Shown in pieces: positions 12,550 through 25,101 of a stretch of 64,000 nucleotides of DNA. Numbering within the stretch: the stretch's first letter is position 1; every line of letters begins with the position of its first letter. Origin of the DNA: Mauremys mutica (Eukaryota > Chordata > Testudines > Geoemydidae); NCBI RefSeq assembly GCF_020497125.1, contig NC_059075.1:104261222-104325221 (forward strand). The letters are read 5' to 3'. The position numbers were made by a program, and so were the translations under genes. Under the pieces are notes generated by a model. It was not told the DNA's origin. It worked only from the letters and a program-made list of their open reading frames with translations, and made no database searches.

Positions 12550-14841
12550 CTAGTGTAATGACAACAGAGATCTGCCTTAACTGTACACTTGCCTATAATG
12601 GACCAGAAGAAACTAAAGGCAAGTAGCAGGACACCACAAGCTATAATTAATGCAGTACTGTAAGGTCTTGGGTTCTTACTAAAAACACCTGTACACAACT
12701 TTTTCCTGAAGCCTTTTTGTGTACAAAGAGCTCCAGTTTTTTAAAAATACAGTTAATAGAAATACAGTACACAATTGCTGTGCTGGGGAAATAAAAAGAG
12801 CAGACACAAAAAGCAAAACTAACAGGAAAAAATACTCATTGCAAAAGTGGCTGATGCACTTTTCAAGCAGCTCCTGAAATTCGAAAGTCATTTAAAAGGA
12901 TTTCCAGACCAGATGAAAAAAAAAAGCCATGAATCTGGAGTAAAGGTTGTAAATACATATCAATAAGGGTAAAATCCTTAAACAGCACTGAAGTTTAAAG
13001 AGAAAAAATAGAGTGCTAGGGAATTCACAGTTAAAATACCCCAACCAACCTACCACCACCCCAGAGTCCTGAGTGTCTGATAAGCAGTTCTGGAAGTATA
13101 TCCACCTGGATTGTGTATGTGATAGGGATGATGTCCTGGTGGGTGGAAGCTATATGCATGATGGTGGAGCACATATGTGGGAGGAGGGGAAGTGCTTGAT
13201 TTAGTCTCAATGAGTTTGGTGTTGTCCAAGCAAATCTCTGCAGAGCTTAGACAATGCAGAGTAGCCCATGCAGAGCTTGAGTCCTTATTGGGCTTATTAA
13301 CTCCACAGGAGTCAATACAGGAACTAGATGTTCTGAAGAAGTGAGTACATTAATCCGGATTTGGGGGAGTGGAGAAGGAGTTCTATACGAATGAGGTCTA
13401 AATGTTTCCGGTAGTCATTTGTCATGGATCATATTAAAATGTTTGTGAAAGTTCACTTAATCGGTATTCTCTTATCCACTATTTTGCCCACTCCCTGGAG
13501 GAATGATTAAAGAGGCATAAGTTACCCCTAGAGAAAGCAAAGATATTTATCCTAGTCTTATTTTACTTTACTTCTTCATCTGGATTACTGCTCTGTCCAT
13601 AATGATAGTCTCAATTAAGTACCATAGAATGGCTCCACCATCTAAGAGGCTGCTTTTCAACCCTTGGGAACTGCTGCTTGTTTTAAGGATATATTACAAT
13701 TAATAACAAATAATAATATATAATGGCTGTTAATAGCTCAGACAGGTTAATCTCTCAGAACCAACCTGTTCTCTTGATTTATACTGGTTTACTCTCCTCA
13801 GATAGTTTTACGGTAATAAAGTAATTAGTGGCAGCCTAAATACAGTAGTGTGCTAGTAAATAGTTCCGAGCAGCAAAGCTCTGAAAATATGTCAAGGAGT
13901 TTGGCCCTAATATCATGCCTCCTTCATTTCCACCACCAAAGAGGACTACAATCCACCAGATTGCAGCTAGTGAGTGCAGAAGGTGTGGGGAATGTCTGCA
14001 GAAACATATCTCTCTCCTCAAGAGTCTCTTCCATTGGAGAGCCACATGGCTTTGGGCACTGGGCCAGGAGGAACACAGGACCAGCTGCTCTCTGCTGACT
14101 TTAGAATTATCCAAGTGGGAGATCACCACGGGTCCCCTGTGCAGCTGCTATTGTTCATTCCCAAGGGAAGTCATCCTGAAGCAGCTGGGCTGGGAGGGGA
14201 GCCAGAGCAGCAGGATGGTGGGAAAACATCTCTATGGATATGGATTTATAAGGCCATAAACCTTTCTCTATATGCCCCCTCTTCTCAAACTCCTCCCATT
14301 TAAGGGGAAGATTTGAATGAAAGTTTATTAAGTGACTCTTGTAGAGTTCTCTTAGCTTTTCTCTCTTTCCTTTACATATTTTCAAGTGAGGATATGATTT
14401 GGCCCTTTGTTATCCCTATCTCTCCATGGTACTAGGATGCATTCAAGATCCTGACTATCATAGCATTCTTGCCTGGAAAGCATCATTATTACAGGTGGTA
14501 AAGTCCTCATAGCCTTGAGTTTGAATATGGCTAGCAAAAGCCATCCTAGCCAGTCTAGCAGGGTCAGCTAACAGGATACAGAACTATGAAGTGGTCATGC
14601 TGCTTTTCAGTGGATGTCATGTGATCACATTTACCAATGACAATGCATTTCCCAAAGAAGATAGAGCCCTGAAAAACATGCAGATGTCAAATGCTAAATA
14701 CTGTCTATGTCAATCTTAAAGGCTGAAAAGGGAAAGAACGGGAGAGGTTCTTCTCACTGCAAAACCTCCCTGCCTGCCTAAGAAACATACAAAAGTCATT
14801 TAGATATCACAGTGGAGGGATAAGCAAGAGCTTTCTTTTAC
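12550..14841. other. Intronic sequence, nothing recognised
   Basis: The intron between the exons at 14842 and 12549. Several overlapping open frames near 13836-14303 on both strands show no homology or splice context and look like chance. Confidence 0.5.
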
Positions 14842-14958
14842 CTCAGGAGAATCATTCTCCACAGAGGAGATTTGTTCTAACCGTGTCTGACAAAGTCTTT
14901 CCACCCAGTGCTGAACCTTTTCTGATTCCTCCAGATCTTCTCGCTCTGTCTCAGATAC
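14842..14958 (-). CDS. USH1C: USH1C class-B exon, second coiled coil (end)
   Basis: 117 bases, 39 codons in phase 0: VSETEREDLEESEKVQHWVE, RLCQTRLEQISSV, ENDSPE. The acceptor is GACTAAG, the donor GTAAAAGAAAG. It is almost identical to recalled human harmonin-b up to RLEQISS, then diverges as the chain enters the PST region. Confidence 0.96.
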
Positions 14959-15458
14959 CTTAGTCATATCACCGTGGCATAAAAAAAGGTTAATAGGTTT
15001 ACACCACACACAAAATTAGAAGATACAACATGTATTTGACTTTAAAACACTTTCTGTAAAAACAATCATGCTCTTGTGAGTCATTTTCTATTTCATTACC
15101 TTCCATTAGGCCTGTCCTTGAAACCCCCTAAATATCCCATGCGAGAGTACTGTAGTCTTTAAACCAGTAGGACTACCCATCTGAGGAAGAAGTGCTCTTG
15201 TGAATAAGAAAGCTCAGGATACAGTTTCTCATCCGTTAGCAACAGAACAGTGTATTTTGTTATCCTGTGTTTTTTAAGTATCTGACACATTGGAACAAAT
15301 TCTCCACGGAAACCAATAGCGTTATGCTAGGAGATAATTTGGCCCACTGTCTTTTTGACGTGCAAAGATTTAATAAACTTTCTACAAAATACCCCCAAAC
15401 CCACACCATATTCTACTTTCCTCCTATTTCCTTTTATTGCAGTTTGCTATAATTTCTC

Positions 15459-15747
15459 CAGGGCTGCCCAGAGAGGGGGGCAAGTGGGGCAATTTGCCCC
15501 AGGCCCCGCAGGGGCCCCCACGAGAGTTTTTGGGGGCCCCTGGAGCAGGGTCCTTCACTTGCTCCGGGGGCCCTGGAAAACTCTCGCGGGGCCCGGGCCC
15601 CCTGAGCTTCTTCTGCTCCGGGACCCGCCGCCGAAGTGCCCCCAAGACCCATGGCACGGGGTCCTTCCGCCCCGGGACCCGCCACCAAAGTGCGGGGCCC
15701 CTCGCCACCGAAAACCCCAGGCCCCCTGAATCTTCTGGGCAGCCCTG
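15459..15747. mobile_element. hAT-type MITE, GC-rich, perfect 8-base target duplication
   Basis: Ends CAGGGCTGCCCAGA and TTCTGGGCAGCCCTG are inverted repeats. Flanks are AATTTCTC at 15451-15458 and 15748-15755. The 289-base body is extremely GC-rich with repeated GGGGCCC blocks, in sharp contrast to the AT-rich intron, and creates several spurious open frames. Confidence 0.93.
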
Positions 15748-15755
15748 AATTTCTC

Positions 15756-16316
15756 CTCTCTATTTTTAAGTGATGCCTTGTTTGAAAAGAACTCAGTCCT
15801 CCCTTTAATTTTACATCCAACATACTACTATGCTTTGTTAGCTCAATTTAAACATCTTCTTCATTTCCTCATATTGTTTCTGATTTTTAGTAGTTCTTTT
15901 TTTTTCTCTGTTTGTCTTGCACTGACTTCCTGCTTTTCATTTTTACAGATATTCATATTTTTATTACCCAAAAAAGCAAGCTAAGAAAAGGAAAAAGGTG
16001 GGCACTGATCTCAACATAAGCTTAGTATTCTTCACTTGTTGCCAGGTATACTGAACAAGATCCAGAATTTGTTATTTTAAATAACCCACATCTGCAGACA
16101 AGCCAAGGGCCCACCTCAGCAAGTGCCATAAGGTACCTTCTAAGTTAGTGAGACTACACATGTTTTGAGTTAGACACATGCTCAAATATCTTGCTGAACT
16201 GGGTCCCAGACACCCATGAGAGTCAAAGAGTTTTGCCTGCAGAGGGAAAGCAGGATAAAATAGAAGGAAATAATCAAATTATACAGATATATAGTCCAAC
16301 GCTTATCACAACATAC
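15756..16316. other. Intronic sequence, nothing recognised
   Basis: Includes a T-rich stretch (15840-15970). It ends at the donor of exon 16317-16469. Confidence 0.5.
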
Positions 16317-16469
16317 CTCTTGTACAAGCCGGTTGATTTTCAGCTGTTTTTCTTTTTCCAACATCCCTTCTTTTTCTTTGGCAAGTTTTTGCTCAAACTC
16401 CAGTTCCTTTTTACACTTTTTCTGTTCACACAGACTGTCACTCTTCAACTTCTTTCTCTCTTTCCCTTT
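16317..16469 (-). CDS. USH1C: USH1C class-B exon, second coiled coil (first part)
   Basis: 153 bases, 51 codons in phase 0. It begins KGKERKKLKSDSLCEQKK and continues KKELEFEQKLAKEKEGMLEK to KINRLVQE. The acceptor is CCTCCCAG, the donor GTATGTTG. The lysine-rich start aligns without gaps to the human KGKDKKKAKYGSLQDLRKNK segment, followed by the nearly identical ELEFEQKL heptads. Confidence 0.96.
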
Positions 16470-19400
16470 CTGGGAGGGTTTTTTTATTACACAAAATAGT
16501 AGTGTGTATACTTTACAATGGCTTAGAACACTGCAAAACTTTGAGCTCAATTGAGCCTTTAGATACATGAAAACCTGTCTTGGAAAATTAGCCACTTTCT
16601 GTATGTGTGCATAAGTGTGGTGGCTGTTTTTAAAACAATTCTAAAACCCAGTCCCCATCATATTGGGTGAAATTCATTCTTATTCAGAAGGCAAACAGAA
16701 GGCCTATGCATCACTTAAGGATCATACAATGTTGGTACTATTACATACTTTCCTCTTCTATAACATTTCAGCATGTGGGTATGCTGAGGTAGTAAGTGAG
16801 AGTTATGATATTCATAAATAGTTACCATAAAGTCATCATTTCTCACCCTTCTGCTTGTCATTAATTTCATGATGGCTTTCACATAAGTGCTCATGTATTT
16901 ACATGTAGGAGTGAACCCTTCCCTTTTAGCCTGTAAAAAGCCTTTATTGCATCACACATCCAAAGCACCACATAACATGCATTAGGAAAGACAGAGCAAG
17001 CAATTGCAAAGAAAAGGCTTAGATCAGTGTGGTGTACTAAGGAGGCAGTGTGTCTGAATTTTAGGGATGGCAAATGGGCATTCATGGGAGCTACAGGGTT
17101 AAATGTTCTCACATGCACTGGCCACTTAAAGATGAGCTAACACTGCACAAAGCAATCATAAGAGTTACATGTATGATGATTATTTTTTTTGGCTTTAAAA
17201 CAGTGCAACTAAAGGCCCCTGAAACTTCTGGATAGAGACTTTGAGTCTGTGCTCTAGCTGGTCAGGGAAAGAAAACCTGCTCCCTTGATTACAGTGACCA
17301 TCTGCTGGGTTCCCTGAGGCCAAGTAGTAGTGCAAGAGGATAGACTGCATACTCCAGTTTTGCACAGTGAAGAGGAGCTGGCTGGTTCCTGCCACTGCCA
17401 CTGCAGTGAGAGGCTGTGCTCCAGGCTTGGTTGTTAGAGGAGACACAGCACAGTGAAGAAGCATGAGCTGTTCCTCTTTTCAGCCAATAGCTCTTCACTG
17501 TGGCTTGGGGAACCCAGGGCACAGTGACAATCATGCTACAATCATTCTCTGCATAACAGGATTATTTTATCAGCCCTGCGATACTGCAGTGAAATGTAGC
17601 AGCTCACACCTCTAATCTAGGCAATAACCATTTGGAGGATTAAAAAAAAATGGACAAGGATTCTTCTTGCTGGTAAAAAAGACCTGCCCTGATATGTGAG
17701 TGATTAGAACTTGGCATTACTGCGATCAGTGAGGTTGTATTGTATTGGCTTCACAATTAATTTGGCTATTGTTGCAAAGATTAACCTTAACAGGTAAAAT
17801 GACTATGTTGTGAAAATGATTTAGTAGCATCAAACACCTAATTTCTAATCTCCATGTTTTAGCCATGATGTTTAGTTTGTATTACAAATGTTTTCATGTT
17901 TTGTTTGGAGCTAGTTACTGTTCATACCATTCATGGGGACATTACTTTATTCTTTACAAAGAATGGTAAATATAGCATGGGGGTTCGTGTGATAGATAGT
18001 AACATTTTGTACCTGTAGATGAAGACTCACACTGAGCTCTCTGTATGATACTGGTGCTGTAGAATAGCAATGTGTTCCCATTAATCTTAGCTGAACGAAC
18101 TACCATAGCTCAAGTCAAACTCTACAGAGCCTGAGTCATCCTTTCCATAGATCATTTTTAATGGATTCATAATTCACTGTTTGCAATTTGCTCTGTACTA
18201 AAAATATCTTTAATAAGAAGTGAATTTCTTTTACAAAAATTGGTTTGTTGTTTTTGTGTGGGCTGAAACATTTTAAAAACAAACAAAATAAAAATAGTTT
18301 AGATTAAAAATACATGTTTTCAAGTTTTTAGTCTATCGTGTGCGTAGATTTGAATAGTGGGTAGTTTCGCCCTTTAATATTTTTCCAAGTGCTTTGAGAA
18401 CTTCTAAACATATAGAGGTGCAAAGCATATAATTATACAGAATAACTTGGGCAGTAAAACCAATTTGCACTTTTACAGCACACCTTATGTTTTTCTGCCA
18501 CATAACCTACGGTACTGATGTTGGCTAGAGTATGAGATGGTGGTCAGCACTGATATTTTAACGTTAACCAACAGCACAAAGTGGTATCTGAGATGTTGCA
18601 GATGTTTCCTATCCTACTCATACAGAAATAATTGTGGCTTGTAGTAAAAGATGACCTTTTAAATGGTGACTATGGTAAATACAGCTGACGAGTCCAGGCT
18701 GTGATCTTGATTTCCTTGCACACCCAAAACTATAAATGAATTGATGGAGGAGCAATGCAGGATCTGGCTCTGGCTCTATGATGGCTCCACCATTAAGTCC
18801 CTAATTGGTTTTGATCATGAACCTGGTAGACATCAGTAATATACTGTTTATAATAGTGTCAAAAGTTACTGAAAAATAAAAGAAGACGAATGTATCAAGA
18901 GGACAGAATATTATTTGAAACACTACTGCATGCTTTAGAGATGATACTTAAAATATACTACCCTGTTTACCAAATTTTAAGAGTATGTATTGATTGTTTT
19001 CTTCCATTATGAGTCAAATTCATTTCTGTTAAAGATCTATTCACCACATAAGCTCCCACTTACTGGTAAATTTCCAAAGGCACAAATGGGAGCGAGGCAC
19101 TCAATTCCCATTTATTATTTCCCTCTGAAAATCTCCCTGGAAAGCACTATTTCAAAGGCTTATGGGGAACATAAAATTTCCAAAGGGGAGCACCCTATTG
19201 ATCCAGTTTTCCAATGTTTTGAGCACCTCCTGAAAGGTATGGCTAGCTATCAATTCCCATTGCAAGCCGTGGGAGTTGAGAGCACTCAGTACTTCAAAGA
19301 TCAGCCCCTCTAGCTGCACTCCAAAGAAACGTGCTTGTACATGCACATGTTAAATGAGAAAGCATTTGAATATACTGAATCCATATGAAGTAAGATAGTC

Positions 19401-19538
19401 GGTCACATATTGCCACACTTAGAAATAAATGTACACTGCTGTACAATTTATTTAAAAAAAATACAGAGGAGAGAAAGAAGTAATTTCAAATGCAAAACCC
19501 ACAGCAAATTTTCACTTATATCTCTACACACTTTGTAC
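16470..19538. other. Intronic sequence, mostly unassigned
   Basis: 3 kb between two class-B exons. The segment around 19060-19310 has the TCAATTCCCATT and GGGAGTTGAGAGCACTCAG words of a common reptilian interspersed repeat, too diverged to delimit. Otherwise nothing seen. Confidence 0.45.
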
Positions 19539-19588
19539 CTTGCGAATTGTGGGAAATTTCCCTTCATATCGATAAAACCAACCAAAAG
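19539..19588 (-). CDS. USH1C: USH1C class-B exon (FGWFYRYEGKFPTIRK)
   Basis: 50 bases: CT completes Thr with the A from 24100, then FGWFYRYEGKFPTIRK, ending in phase 0 at donor GTACAAAG. The acceptor is TTTTTTATAG after a run of T. Human class-B harmonin has SFGWFYRYDGKFPTIRKK, so only one residue (E for D) changes in the 16-codon body. It is far too short to stand out as an open frame and was found by its protein match. It turns the class-B transcript toward the second coiled coil. Confidence 0.95.
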
Positions 19589-20428
19589 CTATAAAAAAAA
19601 ACAAAGGAAAAATATTTGCTGGAGAAAAGTCCTGAACTGGTTTAGATCAATCTGGGCCCATATGTAACTGGTTAAAAGCTATTTGAAGGCAAAATAATGA
19701 TGGTATTAAATGTCTGCAGTGTTGCACTGTATTAAATGATGGTATTAAATGACAGTTCCTTTATCAAATTTGATCAAAAAGCAGTACATTTACTAACATG
19801 TTTACCTTATTGATATACTTTTTATGTGAAACAAACAGATGCAACAGCCAGCTTTTATACAAAACCTGACAGTCATTCTCATTGTTATTAGATGCACATT
19901 GTCATGCCTATTGCTTTATATTCAGTGTAACAATTTGTTAGCAATAACATATTGAATGAAATCAAATAAACGATTCAAAAACATCCAACATTTAGGGAAA
20001 CAACAAACCCCTTCATTCCCTATATGAAGTATTTTTGTTTAGGAAAAAAAAAAAAAGATTTTCTTAAAGCCAAGTTCATGAAGTTTAAAACCATACTGTC
20101 GGGTAATGCACAGGACATATAGTAACTCTATTTTTATATATAAATCTGCTGATGATACAAAGCTTAATTAATAGCATCCACTTTTTTTAAATTTACTGAC
20201 AGAGCCTGTTTCATTTAGGTGTCTCTAGAGCACAATAGCAGCAATACATATTCTGAGCTCTGTAATTTTGCTAGCATTTACCAGCCAATGGACTGTGGGT
20301 CCTGCCCTAGCAGCTGAAAGCAGCAAGAATAGAAAGTGTTCAATCTAGTGTCAAGACTGACTGTCAGGAGGAAACGAAATGTAGGAAGACTCTGAATCAG
20401 GATAGGAAGCCAAGGCTGAAGAGCAAAC
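19589..20428. other. Intron between class-A and first class-B exon, nothing recognised
   Basis: AT-rich, with a direct repeat of TGATGGTATTAAATG near 19697 and 19738. No repeat family recognised. Confidence 0.5.
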
Positions 20429-20505
20429 CTGTTTGTTCTGCTTCGTGATCACTCCATCCATGTCATCTGCTGCAAGTTGGTCATGTGCAATTCCCTTTAA
20501 ATCTA
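20429..20505 (-). CDS. USH1C: USH1C alternative exon, class-A specific linker
   Basis: 77 bases between acceptor TTTGTTTCTTTAG and donor GTTTGCTC. With the A from 24100 it reads I, then DLKGIAHDQLAADDMDGVIT and KQNKQ, ending in phase 0. Human class-A harmonin has a short acidic linker here (DQ...PADDLDGGTEEQGEQ) before the PDZ3 exons. Similarity is modest but DQ, ADD-M/L-DG and the terminal Q align, and length phase fits exactly. The donor is weak at +3, which suits an alternatively used exon. Expression as class-A is inferred from the human gene. Confidence 0.85.
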
Positions 20506-20794
20506 CTAAAGAAACAAAGGTGGGAGGAAATGAGGAGACAGAAGTGATAGGGTAACTGAGGTTTCCACAAGGTAAAAAGGGAACCTCACTGAGATCTGTA
20601 GTATCATGAAATAACCAATGTATAATCAATTCCTGATTTACCCTGAAGAAAATAAGGTCTTCATATAGTACCATGGCCTGCAATGCACTGTAGCTAGGCT
20701 GGGTGAGGAACCTGGGGGCTACTCTGAAGTTTGACCATCAACAGTTATCTCGGGTCTAACTTCAGAGAGAAACGTCACCTCTTTTCCTTATTCT

Positions 20795-21060
20795 ATAGTA
20801 GCCCCTAGATTGTGGCCCCACTGCGGGAGGCACTGCACAAACACAGTAAGAACAAATCTCTGCCCTAAAGAGCTTCCAATTTAAATAGACAAGAGAAATG
20901 AACAGTGGGAGAAAGGAAACATCATCTCCTGCATTTTATGACTCGGAAACTGAGGCACAGAAAGATTAAGCAACTTGCACAAGTTGGAATACTGGGGCAG
21001 AGTCAGGAATTGAACCTAGATCTCCTGAGCTCCAGTCTAGTGTCTTACCAGTACTACTTT
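20795..21060 (-). mobile_element. MIR/CORE-like SINE, antisense
   Basis: Antisense to a tRNA-derived SINE with an L2-like tail: GCAGTGCCTCCCGC-type tail words at 20820-20850 and the internal AAACTGAGGCACAGAAAGATT block at 20947, followed by CTGGGGCAGAGTCAGGAATTG. It is diverged, as expected for an old amniote SINE. Confidence 0.7.
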
Positions 21061-22399
21061 CCTACTTCCTGTTGTGCATAATAGTGTTTCAAAGCATCTG
21101 GGCTTTTTTAGTTTAACCAGTTCCTAATTTAGCCTTTTATCTAGAAGTTAAGCTTCAAACCATCCTAATTGCCTTTGAAAAGCTCAGTCCAGCAGACAGG
21201 CTTACTGTTAATGGGCACTTCTATGAAAAGTTAGAGTGCACAAACAGCAGCTTCTTACTGAACAGATCCATTCCCTGTGATAAATCCTACTGAGGCAAAA
21301 TGCCCTCTGACTTCAAGGGAGTTTTGTCTTAGGACTACAACATTTGCACTAATTATTTTCTGGGGAGGGAAAAGGAGGAATGAGGAATAAGAGACGGAGA
21401 AAGGATGGAACGGGAGCAGAAAAGGTGCGGGGGAAGGACACCACAGTGTGAATGGATTAGAACAACTGAAAAGTGAAGAACACGTGTATCCAAGCCTTAT
21501 GGAATCCACAGTAGGAGATGTGAGTGTTTGTCTCCTTCTAGTGTCTGGTCCACATAAGATATTAATGTATTTGCTTTATGTGCCAGACAAAGGTCTTAGG
21601 CCCCAAATCAGTACACACTTATGAGCATGCATAAATTTAACCATGTGAGTGGTCCCATGAGAACTAAGTAGATCTGCTCACATGCTTAAAGTTAAGCAGA
21701 TTCTTAAGTGCTTTGCTTTATCTGGGCCTTAGCACAGAAGGGCCTAAGCTCAATCCTCATTTTTCAGTCTCATTTTTCATACCACTTGCAAAATCATCAG
21801 AATGCCAACAGCAAACAGTCAGCAAATAAGTCAAAATCCTGACTTCCAAAAGTCATTCTTCACATGAAGAATGAAAATTTAAGTCACGCTTTCTATAAAA
21901 CTCAGAACAGATTTCCGTAAAGTATAAAAACTGAAGGGAATAATTTGCTCAAAACAGATATTTTCTACAACTGTTGGAGAAATTCAACCATCCCTGAATA
22001 TATCTGTATTTCACAAAGTTGAAAATTTAAAACGGATCTGTATTTGATTTGTCAAGCAGAGTAGGAATACTGTAGGTTTTTAAAAAAAGATCAGCTTGCT
22101 CAGAGGTTTATTGCTGCAGTTAAAAGGTGTTGGATCTTTACAGTGTGATTTGCAAGACTGTACAGGAGACTGGGGCTTTTTTCAGAGTTTTGTTATAATT
22201 TCTAAAGAAATAAATATTTGCTAGAGCCTGTGATGCATATTTGCACAAGTGTGTCACAGTACCCACCAGATCCCTTGATTTATTTAGGGGACAAATGCTT
22301 AAACATAGGACATGATGAGTGTGTCCCCAAGAATGATCATGCATTAGACACAAAAGACCCATATTTGCACATGCAAAATGGTAATAACAATAAATAATA
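21061..22399. other. Intronic sequence, nothing recognised
   Basis: It contains GACTTCAAGGGAGTTTTGTC at 21309, another copy of the recurring motif, and otherwise unassigned sequence. Confidence 0.45.
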
Positions 22400-22607
22400 G
22401 TACTAATACCTAGCTCTTATATAGTGATCGTCATCTCAAAACACTTTACACAAGGAGAGGAATATCATTATCTCCATTTTAAAGAAAGGGAAACTAGGCA
22501 CAGCGGTGCGATGAATTGCCCAAGGTCACCCCAGCTGGCCAGTGGCAGAGCTGGGAATAGACTCCCAGTCCAGTGGTCTACCCATTAGCCCACATTGCCT
22601 CTCCATA
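22400..22607 (-). mobile_element. MIR/CORE-like SINE, antisense, second copy
   Basis: It carries CTCTTATATAGTG, CTCAAAACACTTTACA, GGGAAACTAGGCACAG, GCCCAAGGTCACCCCAGCTG and GGCAGAGCTGGGAATAG in the order of an antisense MIR-like SINE, ending in GCCCACATTGCCTC. Confidence 0.75.
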
Positions 22608-24099
22608 GTAATCATTGTTAGCCTATTTGCATGCACAAATACCCATCAACGTGCTGAACAAAGCTCTATAACTAATTCAGCCCTCTATGTACAGTAAGTA
22701 GGCAATATGCCCTTTCTGCAAATGGTGCTCTGCGGGGCTGAGAACCATGTCAGAGTCAGCAGACAGGGGTCAGGAGGCAAGCAGCCTCACAGTGGGCCTG
22801 GATGGGGACAAGGTGTTAATTTATTATCTTCCTACCAGGCATCACCTGAAGGTGCTGGAAGATGGATAACCACTCTCTCCTCAAAGATAAGTAGCAGGAA
22901 GGAGTTTACAGGACACCAGGCAGCCATCCCCACATCCTTAAAAAGTAAGGACTCTGGGTCCTAGTTGAGGGGAAGGGTTGGCAGTGGTTTACACAAACTG
23001 GATACTTCATGTGGACGTGGACCCCGGTGATCCACATGTTTCAGTTGGTAAAGCTCAGATGAGCTGAAACCTGCACGTTGCCCTCAGCTCTAGTGGTAGC
23101 TCCAGTCCCTCTTCGCCAAAAGCAGGAAGTTCTATATAGATTTCTCCTTTTTAAAAAAAGCGAACACCCTCCCCTTTTCTCCCAGTAATAAAGCCAGAGC
23201 ACCAAGCCACTGTGTCTCCAGCTGTAAGTACAGCATTGCATCTCTGCATCCTATCCCTCCATCTCTCAAGATCTCTCCCAAGTCAAAGATGTCAAATAGG
23301 GAAATGAAACCAAGTCACCCACAGTATTTTTCTGATTATCTACTGGATACAGAAAGCTCAACACTCATTTAAAGTAAGAGATCAGAAAAACTTTGAAATG
23401 TGACCCAAGTAGCCAAATGCCAGTAACTCCTGTAATCCATTATGCACTGACATTTTATGCCAAGAGATTAAAATAAGACTACGAATGCAACATATTTCCA
23501 CCTCAGTCATTCACAGACATGTATACACATACGGTATATAAGAATTTTGGGTAGATTTTCAAATGGGAGCCGAGGTTTTTTTAGGCACCTAAATGAAGTG
23601 GCTAGACTTTCAAAAGTGTTCAGAGTAAGCACATAGCAACTCTGATTGAGAACAGCTCAAAGAAAATCTTGCTTTTAGTGCACATGAAATGTGCCAGGTT
23701 GACATCTCTGGAGACTGAGGCTCCCTGAATAGAAACAGCAAAATACACCCCCCCCCCACGATGCACCTCAACCCTGACCTAGAGGGCTTATCATCATGGT
23801 AGGAAGTTCAGTCTCCATGTCAACACATTTCTTGGCTGAGACTGTGAACATGGCTGACAGTAAGTGTGGCAGTGAGTTTTGTGATAGATGTCTATTAAGT
23901 GGGAACTGGATGGATACAACTAAACTCATCTCTCATAGACCTCCAAACAGCCATCAGGTGTTAAGTTTTAGTCATGGCTGCCATAGGTTAGATTTGAACT
24001 GGTGAAAACACTCCATCTCCATGACCATTGTTGAGTCATAATATTGTTCCTCAAACACAACTGTTTTCCCCACTGACTAGGATGGAACCAGTCACTTAC
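22608..24099. other. Intronic sequence, nothing recognised
   Basis: Includes a C homopolymer at about 23748-23758. No exon or delimited repeat. Confidence 0.45.
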
Positions 24100-24224
24100 T
24101 TCTGTGTTTAGGAGTAGGGGCTGGATGTACATCTGCAGTTACAGTTTTTACAGGCTTAGGTGGCTCTTTAGGCCTCCAATCTTCTTCCCATTCCTTTTTA
24201 AATTTCTCTTCTTCTGCTGTTATC
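24100..24224 (-). CDS. USH1C: USH1C exon, end of coiled coil; last common exon before the isoform choice
   Basis: 125 bases: G completes Gln, then 41 codons ([20 protein letters not shown], later [18 protein letters not shown]), then a single A carried forward at donor GTAAGTGACTGG. The acceptor is ATATTTAG. The human counterpart is EEEEKFKKQWEEDWGSKEQ ... TAEVHP. The single A left over must be completed by two bases of the next exon; both 20505-20429 (TA) and 19588-19539 (CT) provide them, so this is the branch point between class-A and class-B transcripts. Confidence 0.96.
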
Positions 24225-24482
24225 CTAAATATATATAGAAGAATATTATTTCTTGAAATTCTCATTTAAAAATATAACTTTGTAAACTACAAATTATTTA
24301 TTTTTCTTAATTTGAAATACAAACCATTTCCTTCCAACTCAGCTAAAAACCCAAATTTTAAACATATAGAAATGGCTGCTATTTCACTTCTGGTCCAACT
24401 AATATATTCAACTGAACAGAAAACACACTGAAATAATAAACAAACTTCTTGTTTGTTTTCTAATGATAATATATACTTTTTT

Positions 24483-25101
24483 CAAGTATCAGAGGGGTAG
24501 CCACGTTAGTCTGGACTCTTTGCTGCTTTTACAGATACTGTGGCACCTTATAGACTAACAGACATATTGGAGCATGAGCTTTCGTGGGTGAATACCCACT
24601 TCGTCGGATGCATGTAGTGGAGATTTCCAGAGACAGCAATAAATATGCAAGCAAGAATCAGGCTAGAGATAATGAGGTTAGTTCAATCAGGGAGCATGAG
24701 GCCCTCTTGTAGCAGATCAGATATTAGGAATGGCAATATACAAAAACCTGTAGGAGAACACTTCAATCTCCCTGGACACACAATAGCAGATTTAAAGGTA
24801 GCCATCCTGCAGCAAAAAAACTTCAGGACCAGACTTCAAAGAGAAACTGCTGAGCTTCAGTTCATCTGAAAATTTGACACCATCAGCTCAGGATTAAACA
24901 AAGAGAGTGAATGGCTTGCTAACTACAAAAGCAGTTTCTTCTCCCTTGGTGTTCACACCTCAACTGCTAGAAGAGGGCCTCATCCTCCCTGATTGAACTA
25001 ACCTCATTATCTCTAGCCTGATTCTTGCTTGCATATTTATACTTGCCTCTGGAAATTTCCACTACATGCATCCAACGAAGTGGGTATTCACCCATGAAAG
25101 C
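24483..25101 (+). mobile_element. Penelope-like element fragment, internally inverted, with 12-base target duplication
   Basis: Flanked by ATATACTTTTTT at 24471-24482 and 25102-25113. The middle plus strand reads SDIRNGNIQKPVGEHFNLPG, then HTIADLKVAILQQKNFRTRL and QRETAELQFI, which I recognise as the GIY-YIG endonuclease end of vertebrate Penelope-like retroelements. The 3' untranslated part occurs twice in opposite orientation: about 24579-24715 is the inverted complement of 24966-25101. 5'-truncated, with a stop after QFI; inactive. Confidence 0.88.

Noticed and set aside
13836..14303. Overlapping frames of about 80-114 codons on both strands
   Set aside because: No homology, no splice context and no shared phase with USH1C.
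15355..15823. Proline/glycine-rich frames in several phases
   Set aside because: By-products of the GC-rich MITE at 15459-15747.
17195..17534. Possible extra exon from two minus-strand frames
   Set aside because: Neither matches harmonin, and neighbouring exons (19539, 16469) already join in phase 0 with continuous protein match.
20351..20683. 110-codon minus-strand frame taken as one gene
   Set aside because: Only 20429-20505 is splice-flanked and harmonin-like; the rest is read-through of intron on both sides.
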